From contig CAMTXX010000030.1 in NCBI GenBank assembly GCA_947085825.1, positions 1 to 43,793 on the forward strand: DNA of 43,793 nt, in the 5' to 3' direction. Source of the DNA: JAOUFP01 sp947085825. GTDB taxonomy: Bacteria; Nitrospirota; Thermodesulfovibrionia; Thermodesulfovibrionales; UBA6898. Numbering within the stretch: the first letter of the stretch is position 1; each line of letters opens with the position of its first letter. Under the pieces are notes generated by a model. The model made no database searches. It saw only the letters and a program-made list of their open reading frames with translations, and was not told the DNA's origin. Below are positions 32,053-40,745 of the stretch, one piece after another. The translations under genes and the position numbers were made by a program.

Positions 32053-35000
32053 TTGCCACTCATATACCGATATAAGACACCGGCTGTTTCTGAAGCAAAG
32101 AGAAGGGATTTTCTTGCCCTTGCAAAAAAGACCAACGCAGGGGTTGTACAGAACATCGAAACTGAGTTCTGCTTTTATATTGATGCCTCAAGCCCGCTCA
32201 CGCCTGAGGAATCAGATATTCTCCACTGGCTCCTGAGCGAGACCTTTGAACCAGAGGCTTTTTCTGCAGAAAGTTTTTTAACCCATCACCCATCACCGAT
32301 TACCCATCACCGCATTATTGAGGTTGGCCCCCGGATGAACTTTACTACAGCATGGTCAACAAATGCAGTTGCAGTATGCCATGCCTGCGGACTTTCGAAG
32401 ATAACCCGCATAGAGCGTTCAAGACGGTATGCGTTTATCTTCAGGGAAAATACTCCTGCTGCAGATGGCAGGATAGAGTCTTTTTGCTCGTCACTCGTCA
32501 CCCGTCACTCATCACTGTTTTATGACAGGATGACGGAATGCATATACCCTGAGAGGCTGAAAACCTTAGAGTCAGGGATAAAGCCCGAGCCTGTCTATAG
32601 TGTCCCCATGATAGAAAACGGCAGGTCAGCGCTCGAAAAGATCAATGCGGAGATGGGACTGGGGCTGGATGACTGGGACCTTGATTATTATTACAACCTT
32701 TTTGTGAAAGATATCGGGAGAAATCCTACAAACGTTGAATGCTTTGACCTGAGTCAGTCAAACAGCGAACACTCGCGCCATTGGTTTTTCAAGGGGAGAT
32801 TAATTGTCGATGGCAAAGAGGTGACTGAAAACCTCATGGATATTATAAGGCAGACGCTGGAGAAAAACCCCAATAACAGCGTGATTGCATTTAAGGACAA
32901 CTCAAGTGCGATCAGGGGATATGACATTGAGACCATAGCGCCTGAAAATCCCGGCACGGTCTCGAAATTTATAAAAGACAAACGTAAATATCACATCATA
33001 TTTACAGCAGAGACCCACAATTTCCCAAGTGGTGTAGCCCCTTTCCCCGGCGCTGAGACAGGGACCGGCGGCAGGATAAGGGATGTTCAGGCAACCGGCA
33101 GGGGTGCGCTTGTTATAGCCGGTACTGCTGCATACTGTGTCGGTAATTTGCATATCCCAGGCTATGAACTGCCCTGGGAGGACCCCGGATTCTCCTATCC
33201 ATCCAACCTTGCAAGCCCTCTGACAATAGAGATCGAGGCGAGCAACGGCGCCTCGGACTATGGCAACAAGTTCGGAGAGCCGATGATACAGGGCTTTACA
33301 CGCTCTTTTGGCCTCAGACTGCCTGACGGAGAGCGAAGGGAGTGGCTGAAGCCGATAATGTTCACAGCAGGCGTCGGCCAGATGGATTCACGACATATCG
33401 ACAAGAAGGAACCGGAGAAGGGTATGCTTGTGACAAAGATAGGCGGGCCTGCATACCGGATAGGCATGGGAGGCGGGGCTGCCTCAAGCATGATTCAGGG
33501 GCAGAATATCGCTGAACTCGATTTCAATGCAGTGCAGCGCGGCGATGCCGAGATGGAGCAGAAGATGAACCGGGTGATACGGTCCTGCGTTGAAATGGGG
33601 GAGAGAAATCCGATAGTCAGCATCCATGATCAGGGAGCAGGCGGAAACTGCAATGTTGTCAAGGAGATAATATATCCTGCAGGCGCTAAGATAGAGATCA
33701 GAAAAATCCAGCTTGGCGACAATACGCTTTCTGTGCTTGAGATATGGGGCGCTGAATACCAGGAGCAGAACGCGCTTCTTATCCATGCTGACAGGGCCGA
33801 TGAATTTCTCGGTCTCTGTAGAAGGGAAAAAGTGACCTGCGCATTTATCGGAGAGATTACCGGAGACGGCTATATCATCCTCCATGACGAGACTGACGGA
33901 AGCGCCCCGGTAAATCTTCATCTCGAAAAAGTCCTCGGCCATATGCCTCAAAAGACGTTCAGGCTCGACAGGGTAAAGCGTATGAGAAATCCGTTGGAAC
34001 TGCCGCAGGGGCTTACTGTCAAAGAAGCCTTGGAGCGTGTACTCAGGCTTCTTTCAGTTGGTTCAAAACGGTTCCTGGCGAGCAAGGTGGACAGGTCCGT
34101 TACCGGTCTTATTGCACAACAGCAGTGCGCTGGTCCGCTTCAGCTTACGGTGTCCGATGTCGCGGTAATCGGACAGAGCCATTTCGGGCTGACCGGTGCA
34201 GCCATCTCCATAGGCGAGCAACCGATCAAAGGGCTTATAAGCCCGGCAGCAATGGCCAGGATGAGTGTTGCCGAGGCGATCACAAATATTGTCTGGGCAA
34301 AGGTCAGCGGACTTGAAGATATTAAATGTTCGGGTAACTGGATGTGGGCTCCTAAGCTTCCGGGAGAAGGGGCTGATCTCTATGACGCAGCCGTTGCTAT
34401 GCGCGATATTATGATAGAACTGGGCATAGCTGTTGATGGGGGAAAGGACAGTCTTTCCATGGCCGCACGGGTAACAGATACCTCAGGGAAGACAGAGACA
34501 GTGAAATCTCCGGGGACTCTTGTCATTTCCGCCTATGCGACCTGCCCGGATATTACGAAGGTTATTACCCCTGATATCAAGAGACCCGGCAAAAGCAAAC
34601 TCTTGTTTATAGATCTGGGGATGGGGAAAAACCGTATGGGAGGCTCTGCCCTTGCGCAATGTTACAGTCAGGTTGGCGATGAATCGCCTGATATGGATGA
34701 TACCGGATTATTAAAAAAGAGTTTTCAGGTGATTCAGAGGTTTATCTCGGAAGACCTGATATTGGCAGGACATGACAGAAGCGACGGGGGACTGATAACA
34801 ACCCTCCTTGAAATGGCCTTTGCAGGCAACTGCGGGATGGAAATAGCTATCAGGGGTCAGGGGTCAGAGGTCAGGGGTCAGGAGTCAGTCAGTGAGGCAA
34901 TTCAACTTTTATTTTCTGAGGAACTCGGCATGGTCATCGAGTATTTACCTGAAAACGAGGATATAATTGCGTCAATGCTGAATAGCTCCGGCGTCCCGTT

Positions 35001-36063
35001 CCAAATCATCGGTAACACAATGATTGACAAAAGGATTCGTATTTCACTCATCACTGATCACCCATCACTCATTACTGTTTTAGATGAAGATATGAGAGCG
35101 CTCAGGGGAATATGGGAAGAGACAAGCTATCAGCTTGACAGGTTGCAGAGAAACCCCGAATGTGCAGGGGAAGAGAAGAATAATATTTATGACAGGCAAG
35201 GGCCATTGTTTAACTTATCATTTATACCAGAGCCGACTCCTCAGAAAATTATCAATAGAATGGACAAATCAAAGGTCGCTATTATCCGCGAAGAGGGAAG
35301 TAACGGTGACAGGGAGATGACCTCTGCATTCTTTGAGGCAGGATTTGAACCCTGGGATGTTACCATGACCGATTTTCTTGATGCCAAAGTGTCCCTTGAA
35401 AACTTCAGGGGAGTGGTTTTTGTCGGAGGTTTTAGTTATGCGGACGTGCTCGACTCTGCAAAAGGCTGGGCAGGCGTCATAAAATACAATAAGCATATAT
35501 GGCAGCAGTTCCAAACTTTTTATCATCGCCCTGACACCTTCAGCCTGGGTATATGTAACGGTTGTCAGCTTGCAGCCCTTCTGGGTTGGGTCCCGTGGCA
35601 GGGGATATCTGATACTGCACAGCCGAGATTTATCCATAATGAATCAGGCAGGTTCGAGTCCAGATTTGTCTCATTGAAAATTCTGGAAAGTCCTTCGATC
35701 ATGCTGAAAGGCATGGCGGACTCTGTGCTGGGGGTCTGGGTGGCCCATGGCGAAGGCCTTGCATATTTTCCTGACGAGAAGATAAAGGAGAAGGTGCTTG
35801 CTGACGGTCTTGCGCCTGCGCGCTATGCAGATGATGAAGGGAATCCGACAGAAAAGTATCCTTTTAATCCGAATGGCGCCCCTGAGGGGATCGCGGCCCT
35901 CTGCTCTCCTGATGGAAGACATCTGGCCATGATGCCGCATCCTGAGCGGGCCTTCCTGAAATGGCAGTGGGGGTGGATGCCGGAGGAGTGGAAGAAGAAT
36001 CTTAAGGCGTCTCCGTGGCTGCGAATGTTCCAGAATGCCAGAGAATGGTGTGAAGGAAAATAG
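32053..36063 (+). CDS. purL: Phosphoribosylformylglycinamidine synthase, single-chain
   Basis: Large-form FGAM synthase of 1336 aa that converts FGAR, ATP and glutamine to FGAM. It has the four-part order: PurS-like N-terminal domain (1-160), linker, AIRS-like catalytic halves (ETHNFPSGVAPFPGAETG and related near 330; the second half about 690-1060), and a class I glutaminase from about 1075, with C1168 (LGICNGCQ), H1296 and E1298 (MMPHPERA). The start is TTG, supported by AAGAAGGAG eight bases upstream. Four in-frame tracts of 7-base repeats (32280-32312, 32487-32517, 34851-34893, 35045-35078) are translated as HHPSPITHH-, SSLVTRHSSL-, RGQGSEVRGQ- and TDHPSLI-like inserts. The 3' end is duplicated downstream at 37147-37339. 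Confidence 0.95.
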   Translation: MPLIYRYKTPAVSEAKRRDFLALAKKTNAGVVQNIETEFCFYIDASSPLTPEESDILHWLLSETFEPEAFSAESFLTHHPSPITHHRIIEVGPRMNFTTAWSTNAVAVCHACGLSKITRIERSRRYAFIFRENTPAADGRIESFCSSLVTRHSSLFYDRMTECIYPERLKTLESGIKPEPVYSVPMIENGRSALEKINAEMGLGLDDWDLDYYYNLFVKDIGRNPTNVECFDLSQSNSEHSRHWFFKGRLIVDGKEVTENLMDIIRQTLEKNPNNSVIAFKDNSSAIRGYDIETIAPENPGTVSKFIKDKRKYHIIFTAETHNFPSGVAPFPGAETGTGGRIRDVQATGRGALVIAGTAAYCVGNLHIPGYELPWEDPGFSYPSNLASPLTIEIEASNGASDYGNKFGEPMIQGFTRSFGLRLPDGERREWLKPIMFTAGVGQMDSRHIDKKEPEKGMLVTKIGGPAYRIGMGGGAASSMIQGQNIAELDFNAVQRGDAEMEQKMNRVIRSCVEMGERNPIVSIHDQGAGGNCNVVKEIIYPAGAKIEIRKIQLGDNTLSVLEIWGAEYQEQNALLIHADRADEFLGLCRREKVTCAFIGEITGDGYIILHDETDGSAPVNLHLEKVLGHMPQKTFRLDRVKRMRNPLELPQGLTVKEALERVLRLLSVGSKRFLASKVDRSVTGLIAQQQCAGPLQLTVSDVAVIGQSHFGLTGAAISIGEQPIKGLISPAAMARMSVAEAITNIVWAKVSGLEDIKCSGNWMWAPKLPGEGADLYDAAVAMRDIMIELGIAVDGGKDSLSMAARVTDTSGKTETVKSPGTLVISAYATCPDITKVITPDIKRPGKSKLLFIDLGMGKNRMGGSALAQCYSQVGDESPDMDDTGLLKKSFQVIQRFISEDLILAGHDRSDGGLITTLLEMAFAGNCGMEIAIRGQGSEVRGQESVSEAIQLLFSEELGMVIEYLPENEDIIASMLNSSGVPFQIIGNTMIDKRIRISLITDHPSLITVLDEDMRALRGIWEETSYQLDRLQRNPECAGEEKNNIYDRQGPLFNLSFIPEPTPQKIINRMDKSKVAIIREEGSNGDREMTSAFFEAGFEPWDVTMTDFLDAKVSLENFRGVVFVGGFSYADVLDSAKGWAGVIKYNKHIWQQFQTFYHRPDTFSLGICNGCQLAALLGWVPWQGISDTAQPRFIHNESGRFESRFVSLKILESPSIMLKGMADSVLGVWVAHGEGLAYFPDEKIKEKVLADGLAPARYADDEGNPTEKYPFNPNGAPEGIAALCSPDGRHLAMMPHPERAFLKWQWGWMPEEWKKNLKASPWLRMFQNAREWCEGK
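32280..32312. repeat. Heptanucleotide tract 1 in purL
   Basis: Consecutive 7-base units of the form CCCATCA, CCGATTA, CCCATCA (ACCCATCACCCATCACCGAT...). Translated as THHPSPITHH at residues about 77-87. It lies in frame inside the N-terminal domain of PurL. Confidence 0.7.
32487..32517. repeat. Heptanucleotide tract 2 in purL
   Basis: Units CTCGTCA, CTCGTCA, CCCGTCA, CTCATCA, then CTG. Translated as SSLVTRHSSL at residues about 146-155, at a domain boundary. Confidence 0.7.
34851..34893. repeat. Heptanucleotide tract 3 in purL
   Basis: Units of the form CAGGGGT, CAGGGGT, CAGAGGT, CAGGGGT, CAGGAGT, then CAGTCAGTG. Translated as RGQGSEVRGQESVS at residues about 934-947. The repeat sense is the opposite of the CATCAC-type tracts. 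Confidence 0.7.
35045..35078. repeat. Heptanucleotide tract 4 in purL
   Basis: Units CTCATCA, CTGATCA, CCCATCA, CTCATTA, then CTG. Translated as SLITDHPSLIT at residues about 998-1008, shortly before the glutaminase domain. Confidence 0.7.
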
Positions 36064-36128
36064 CCGGCAATTTCATGGTTGTGGAGAAGAAAAAGAGATA
36101 AGGAATTTCTCAAATGTGGTAAGATTTT
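35935..36128 (+). repeat. Direct duplication, left copy (3' end of purL)
   Basis: 194 bases from CCGCATCCTGAGCGGG through the purL stop (36061-36063) to CAAATGTGGTAAGATTTT. A copy about 97% identical and one base shorter lies at 37147-37339. The left copy is the functional end of purL. Confidence 0.85.
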
Positions 36129-36162
36129 GACAATACGAATGCTTATAAAAGGAGGTAGGACG

Positions 36163-36390
36163 GTGAAAAAAGCTGTTATAGAAATTGACAGTAGTCAGTT
36201 GTTGAATGCTCTGGGGCAATTACCCCCGAATGATGTAAAGAAGTTAATCAATGAGCTTTTTCTGAAAAAACTATTTAGAAAGCCGGGTTTTGAGGCGGTC
36301 GCAACTAAAACGCGGCGGGTTGTCAGGAAAGAAGGGATTTCACCGCAAGTTGTTGAGGAAGCCGTTGCGTGGGCAAGAAAACAAAAGTAG
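36163..36390 (+). CDS. Antitoxin of a PIN-type toxin-antitoxin pair
   Basis: Small protein of 75 aa, starting at a GTG (36163) behind AAAGGAGGT. It begins with a beta segment (KKAVIEIDSSQLLNALGQLP) and has two basic helical stretches (DVKKLINELFLKKLF, VVEEAVAWARKQK). I do not recognise a named family, but size, order and the 22-base overlap with a PIN-domain gene make an antitoxin likely. It lies inside the stretch bracketed by the purL duplication. Confidence 0.65.
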   Translation: MKKAVIEIDSSQLLNALGQLPPNDVKKLINELFLKKLFRKPGFEAVATKTRRVVRKEGISPQVVEEAVAWARKQK

Positions 36391-36800
36391 TTCTCGACAA
36401 CAATGTTTTGGTATCTGCTTTTGGCTGGCACGGTACGCCGGAAGAAGTTATGAAGCTTGTGACCACCGGAAAGATAACGAATTTTACAAGCATGGAAATG
36501 CTGGCAGAACTCGCAAGAGTTGTCAGACATCCAAAGCTCCGGTTCCCGGAGTCATTGCAGGCTGAAATCATTGAGACAGTGTTTACATCTTCATCTCTTG
36601 TAAACGTGTCTGAGTCCCTGAATATCATTAATCTCGATCCCGCCGATAATAGAGTTCTTGAATGCGCGGTTACTGCCTGTGCTGATTATATCATTTCAGG
36701 GGACGGGCATTTGCTTGAGATCGGCAATTTTGGAACCATATTGATAGTAAAAGCAAAAGACTTTCTTATAAACCTAAAAACGGCAGTTAGCCACGGATGA
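36369..36800 (+). CDS. PIN-domain toxin (putative RNase)
   Basis: 143 aa PIN protein of the 'putative toxin-antitoxin system toxin component' type (COG1569-like). Residues matching the metal-binding acidic set are D10 (KVVLDNNVLVSAF), E47 region (EMLAELARVV), D93-D96 (LDPADNRVLECAVTA) and D112 (YIISGDGHLLEI). The start is a GTG overlapping the antitoxin end. The last nine residues (NLKTAVSHG) are encoded by the end of a dispersed repeat (36771-36936), so the natural C-terminus was probably replaced when the repeat inserted. Ribonuclease activity is inferred from family. Confidence 0.8.
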   Translation: MGKKTKVVLDNNVLVSAFGWHGTPEEVMKLVTTGKITNFTSMEMLAELARVVRHPKLRFPESLQAEIIETVFTSSSLVNVSESLNIINLDPADNRVLECAVTACADYIISGDGHLLEIGNFGTILIVKAKDFLINLKTAVSHG

Positions 36801-36936
36801 ACACGGATAAACACTGATAAAACAAACACCTGAAAAGATAAAACTTCACCAAATAGGTGATTCACCTTGTCTGTAGAAGTCTTTGATATATCTGTGTAAA
36901 TCTGCGTAAATCTGTGGCCAAATGCTTTTTATAGGA
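36771..36936. repeat. Dispersed repeat, inverted copy 2
   Basis: Runs from AACCTAAAAACGGCAGTTAG to GGCCAAATGCTTTTTATAGG. It is the reverse complement of the copy at 23683-23864 with near-identical ends and a diverged middle. The first 30 bases are read as the C-terminus of the PIN toxin. Confidence 0.75.
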
Positions 36937-37146
36937 TAAAAGAAGGGTTTGTAACGGAAGTTTAACACTCGGGTTCTCTCTCAATCTGAAATACCCGGTT
37001 AGTGAGCTTAGGAAGGGTACGAAATACCTGCTCGCGGGGAAGGTGGTGAAGAAAGAGATATTAAGGCGCTGCCGTCAATGTGCCGGCAATTGATCATCTC
37101 AGCGCTTTTTCCAGGAAGTCCGGGCAGAGGTTCAAGGTCTTCGTGT
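36937..37146. other. Unassigned stretch between repeat and purL duplication
   Basis: About 210 bases with no recognisable gene. One frame from about 36980 to 37091 reads LNLKYPVSELRKGTKYLLAG then KVVKKEILRRCRQCAGN and stop, without a convincing start or ribosome-binding site; a fragment of unknown origin. Confidence 0.4.
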
Positions 37147-37339
37147 CCGCATCCTGAGCGGGCCTTCCTGAAATGGCAGTGGGGATGATGCCGGAGGAGT
37201 GGAAGAAGAATCTTAAGGCGTCTCCATGTCTGCGGATGTTCCAGAATGCCGGAGAATGGTGTGAAGGAAAATAGCCGGCAATTTCATGGTTGTGGAGAAG
37301 AAAAAGAGATAAGGAATTTCTCAAATGTGGTAAGATTTT
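37147..37339 (+). repeat. Direct duplication, right copy (degenerate purL 3' end)
   Basis: 193 bases matching 35935-36128 with about six differences, including a one-base deletion in the GGGGGTGGATG region (here GGGGATGATG). It cannot encode the PurL end in frame. Together the copies bracket the PIN toxin-antitoxin genes and the dispersed repeat. Confidence 0.85.
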
Positions 37340-37359
37340 AACTAAGTTCGATTCATGGT

Positions 37360-37555
37360 TTTCGGGACTTCCTCCAGACGAGGAATGTGCCGGTTGAATA
37401 TTTGATTGAAGAGGCTTATGAAGAAGACCTGGAAACGATCCAATCTCTCAGAAAGCATACCGCCTGAATATGAAGGTGTTCCGTGGATGAAGATCAAGAT
37501 AGAGGCGCTCAAGGTAAAACGGAAATGGACTTCCCATACTCGCACTGATCAATGA
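37360..37555 (+). pseudogene. Frameshifted small ORF before the polysaccharide cluster
   Basis: One frame reads GFRDFLQTRNVPVEYLIEEA then YEEDLETIQSLRKHTA and stop; from about 37440 another frame continues SESIPPEYEGVPWMKIKIEA then LKVKRKWTSHTRTDQ, with its stop at 37553-37555. The two halves would make one acidic/basic small protein, possibly an antitoxin-like gene, broken by one frameshift. Family not identified. Confidence 0.3.
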
Positions 37556-39570
37556 TGAGAGGACCGGATTATTCAAGACCTGTACAGGGGGTCCCTGTTA
37601 TCCTGATGACCCTGGCGCTTATCCTCTGCCTCGCCGGCTTCCTGTGGATATTTTATTCGCTCCCGGTTAAAGATTCGCTCCTGTGGTTTGCCGGCGTTTT
37701 CCTTTATTTCTTTATCCCCGGAAGTCTTCTGCTGAGATATCCGGATTTTTCCCGCAATGAATGGGCCGCCAGGCTTTTTCATTCCGTTGCTCTCGGAGCC
37801 GCCTTGATGCCACTGCTCTATGGTTTATTGAGGAGACTGTCGCTTCCCGAGCTGATATACCCTCTCGGGGCCGGCATGTTTCTCGTATGGTCCGCCCTCA
37901 TGGCGAGAGACATCAAAGAGAGGAGGATTGCGGTTTCTACATCGTATCAGGACATTCTGTCCGTTTTGTTCCTGGTCTTGGTTATTGCGCTGCTCCTCCA
38001 CCTGAGTTATTTCACGGATATCCTTTTCCTGAAAGAGGGGTTCAGGATCAGGACCGTCTATCTCACCGAAACCATCTTTCACCTCGGAATCATAAATGTA
38101 TTGAAGGATGTGTTCCCACCCTTTTTCCCCTATGCGAGCGGTTATGACTTCTCCCATTACCATTTAAGCATGCACCTCGGGATGGAGCTGTTCAACCGGC
38201 TCTTCTCTATTGGCGCCCTCAAACTCACGTTCTTTTATTTCCCGCTCCTCTATTTCTGCCTCCTGATACTCATTCCCTTTATCTTCGTCCGTGACTACGC
38301 GGGCGGGCGGCTTCCGGGGGTACTCACCGCCGTCCTCCTCTTCGGCTCTGACCTTTCTTTCATTCCCGGATTGCTCGGAATGGTCCCGGAGAATTATCCA
38401 TGGACCATCATCTTCAATACCACTATCTGGTCCCTCTTCACATTAAACGGTTATCTGCCGGCGCTCTTCATAGTGTTCCTCTCCTTATTCTATCTCAGGG
38501 GTTTTTATGACCACGGCAGGTTGCCGCATCTCCTGATATTCGCTCTCCTTGGGTTTGCGGCATACGGGTTTAAAAGTTCCATGGGTTCCCATATGATGGG
38601 CGCGGCCTTGCTGACGGGAATCGCCTCGGCCTTCTTTACTGACGATAAGAAAAAGGGGAGGGCTGTCTCCATAATATCGGCCCTGACCCTGATCGTGATT
38701 ATCTTTGATATGGCATTACTGAGGGGTGGAACAGGCAATCTCACTATCGCCCTGGATCCCTTTAACGGCTTCCTTCAATCTCTCGGGAAACTCGGCATGG
38801 CCGATATATCATGGGCCTTTTATCCCGCGGCGTTTATCCTCTATGTGGCGGCAGCCTTCGGTGTCAGGATTCTCGGTTTCTATGCGTTAAGGGGCGTCTT
38901 CAGGAAAAGGGCCTTCGATCCCTTAATTGTATTTCTCGCGGTGTTTGCAGTATCGGGATTCTTCCTTTCAGAAATGATATATATCGGCCCGCCGGCCCGT
39001 GACACCGGAATCAACAATGCCGTGTGGTTTTCCGTGCAGTCCTTGATGGTCGCCTGGCTTCTGCTCCCCTATCTTTTTCTGAGGCTCAAACACCGGCGGA
39101 GAAGATTTTTACTCGCTACGCTTATTATTGCTTCTCTTTCACTTCCCACCACCATCCAGTTCCTCTACCTTCGTTTCGACGATTCATACCATACAGTTGA
39201 TGCCGACGCGATGGAAGTAGTTGAGCATATCGGGAAAACCCCTCCGGAGTCGGTAGTCCTGCATCCTTTGAACCACAGGCAACCCTCCCTCGCCTCGCAC
39301 CTGGGCGGCAGGTCTTCCGTGGTCAATGTCTTTCGCTCTTTTGTTGATGACAGGATAGGGAAAACGGAAAAAATCAATCGAATGAGAGATGTGGAATCGT
39401 TCTTCCACCCCAGCGGCATTGTAGACAGGTCATTCATCCTGGGGCGATATTCGGTTGATTATGTCTATGCGCCGCAGGCATATGCCGCAATCCTCGACAG
39501 CGAGCCGATGCTGAGGGAGGTTTTAAAAAACAACGGATATGCGCTTTACCGGGTGATTAAGCCGGAATAA
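37552..39570 (+). CDS. Polytopic membrane protein, GT-C-like, unknown function
   Basis: 672 aa with about 12 hydrophobic segments between residues 15 and 520 (for example VPVILMTLALILCLAGFLWI, LLWFAGVFLYFFIPGSLLL, and FLYVAAAFG-like later helices). After the membrane part there is a soluble C-terminal tail (about 535-672) with GKTPPESVVLHPLN, LASHLGGRSSVVNVFRSF and FILGRYSVDYVYAPQ. This resembles large membrane proteins of O-antigen and exopolysaccharide clusters that have GT-C-like folds, in which the final domain carries 'GR.S.....' motifs. No named family is assigned. It precedes a polyprenol-type glycosyltransferase and sugar-modifying genes. The start is ATG-ATG at 37552/37555 with no ribosome-binding site. 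Composition is more GC-rich than the neighbouring accessory DNA. Confidence 0.75.
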   Translation: MMRGPDYSRPVQGVPVILMTLALILCLAGFLWIFYSLPVKDSLLWFAGVFLYFFIPGSLLLRYPDFSRNEWAARLFHSVALGAALMPLLYGLLRRLSLPELIYPLGAGMFLVWSALMARDIKERRIAVSTSYQDILSVLFLVLVIALLLHLSYFTDILFLKEGFRIRTVYLTETIFHLGIINVLKDVFPPFFPYASGYDFSHYHLSMHLGMELFNRLFSIGALKLTFFYFPLLYFCLLILIPFIFVRDYAGGRLPGVLTAVLLFGSDLSFIPGLLGMVPENYPWTIIFNTTIWSLFTLNGYLPALFIVFLSLFYLRGFYDHGRLPHLLIFALLGFAAYGFKSSMGSHMMGAALLTGIASAFFTDDKKKGRAVSIISALTLIVIIFDMALLRGGTGNLTIALDPFNGFLQSLGKLGMADISWAFYPAAFILYVAAAFGVRILGFYALRGVFRKRAFDPLIVFLAVFAVSGFFLSEMIYIGPPARDTGINNAVWFSVQSLMVAWLLLPYLFLRLKHRRRRFLLATLIIASLSLPTTIQFLYLRFDDSYHTVDADAMEVVEHIGKTPPESVVLHPLNHRQPSLASHLGGRSSVVNVFRSFVDDRIGKTEKINRMRDVESFFHPSGIVDRSFILGRYSVDYVYAPQAYAAILDSEPMLREVLKNNGYALYRVIKPE

Positions 39571-39809
39571 CGTCCCGAACATCCACTATTTCATCTGCAC
39601 GGTATATTGGTCAATTATGGCCTCCAGGTCGCTGTGACAGGGTCAGGCTGGTTGTATCTGGCGCTTTTTTTTGTGATAAAGTTGTGTCTGCATGGAGCGG
39701 AAACCAAAACTGCTTTTTGTTATTGACCGCGCCGGCAATTATCATTAGAATAACCACAGGCAAAAAAAAATAACGGCGTTGTTGCGCCGCTGATTGCAAA
39801 GGATCGAAT
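39571..39809. other. Gap before the glycosyltransferase gene
   Basis: No full gene. A short frame from 39692 reads MERKPKLLFVIDRAGNYH and stop; its start looks like the opening of a glycosyltransferase, so it may be a decayed gene start. GGCG-TTGTT-GCGCC (about 39775-39788) is a small hairpin. AAGGA before 39810 is the ribosome-binding site of the next gene. Confidence 0.4.
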
Positions 39810-40745
39810 ATGCCTCTAATTTCCGTCATAATACCTGTTTATAAGTCCGAAAGTTGCCTTCATGAACTATATCGTCGTCTGTGCGCTTCCCTGGAGTTGA
39901 TTTCTGATGATTTTGAGATAGTGATGATCGAAGACTTCGGAGGCGACCGTTCATGGGAAATAATCTGTGCTCTGAGCACTCGGGACCCCAGGGTCAAGGG
40001 CATCCAGTTCAGCCGCAATTTCGGTCAGCATTACGGGATTACAGCAGGAATTGATAACTCGAATGGAGAATGGGTGGTTGTGATGGACTGTGACCTTCAG
40101 GACCGTCCGGAGGAAATACCAAGACTCTACGCGAAAGCCCTTGAAGGATACGATGTTGTTCTTGCAGTACGCGAAGGGAGAAAAGGCGGAACGCTTAAGC
40201 TTTTCAGTTCATGGCTTTTCTATAAAGTCTTTAAATATCTATCCGGAATGGACTATGACGGTCGGGTCGGCAATTTCAGGATCATATCACGCAGAGTCGC
40301 ATCAGCTTTCTGCAGCATGCGCGAACAGCTCAGGTTTTTCGGCGGCATAGTGGACTGGATGGGCTTCCCTACGGCAAGCATAGCGGTTCAGCACGACGAA
40401 CGTTTCGAGGGAAAAAGCACGTATACCTTGAGAAAACTCTTCAAACTGGCAAGCGAAACCATTATAGCTTATTCTGATAAGCCGCTCTGGTTTTCAATCA
40501 AACTCGGCTTTCTGATTTCCGGCGCCGCGTTCCTTTACGGCGGATACATAATATATATTGCTATAAATCGTGGCACCCCGGTCATCGGCTGGAGCAGCAT
40601 GATGGTTTCGTTATATTTCCTGGGGGGCATAATCATCTCGGTGCTCGGCATCATCGGGATATATATCGGCAAGATTTTCGATGAAACCAAGAAAAGACCG
40701 CTGTACATAATAGGAAAGACTACTACCAATGTCCGACAGTGTTGA
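39810..40745 (+). CDS. Family 2 glycosyltransferase, polyprenol-phosphate type
   Basis: 311 aa. The N-terminal GT-A domain (MPLISVIIPVYKSESCLHEL, then VMDCDLQDRPEEIPRL with the DxD-type D-x-D metal site at about 94-96) and FSRNFGQHYGITAGID are typical of DPM1/ArnC/GtrB enzymes that load a sugar onto undecaprenyl or dolichol-type lipid. Two membrane helices follow (about 230-255 and 265-290). RFEGKSTYTLRKLFKLA is the usual lead-in to the membrane part. It overlaps the next gene by 17 bases. Sugar donor unknown. Confidence 0.9.
   Translation: MPLISVIIPVYKSESCLHELYRRLCASLELISDDFEIVMIEDFGGDRSWEIICALSTRDPRVKGIQFSRNFGQHYGITAGIDNSNGEWVVVMDCDLQDRPEEIPRLYAKALEGYDVVLAVREGRKGGTLKLFSSWLFYKVFKYLSGMDYDGRVGNFRIISRRVASAFCSMREQLRFFGGIVDWMGFPTASIAVQHDERFEGKSTYTLRKLFKLASETIIAYSDKPLWFSIKLGFLISGAAFLYGGYIIYIAINRGTPVIGWSSMMVSLYFLGGIIISVLGIIGIYIGKIFDETKKRPLYIIGKTTTNVRQC

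Noticed and set aside
32280..32517. Tandem short repeats in purL as a CRISPR-like array
   Set aside because: Units are seven bases, imperfect and coding; no spacers and no cas genes are present.
36127..36149. TTGACA and TATAAA before the PIN toxin-antitoxin pair
   Set aside because: The spacer is 11 bases, too short for a sigma70 promoter.
39692..39748. 18-codon ORF MERKPKLLFVIDRAGNYH
   Set aside because: Looks like the start of a glycosyltransferase but stops at once; no ribosome-binding site and nothing follows in other frames that I can identify.
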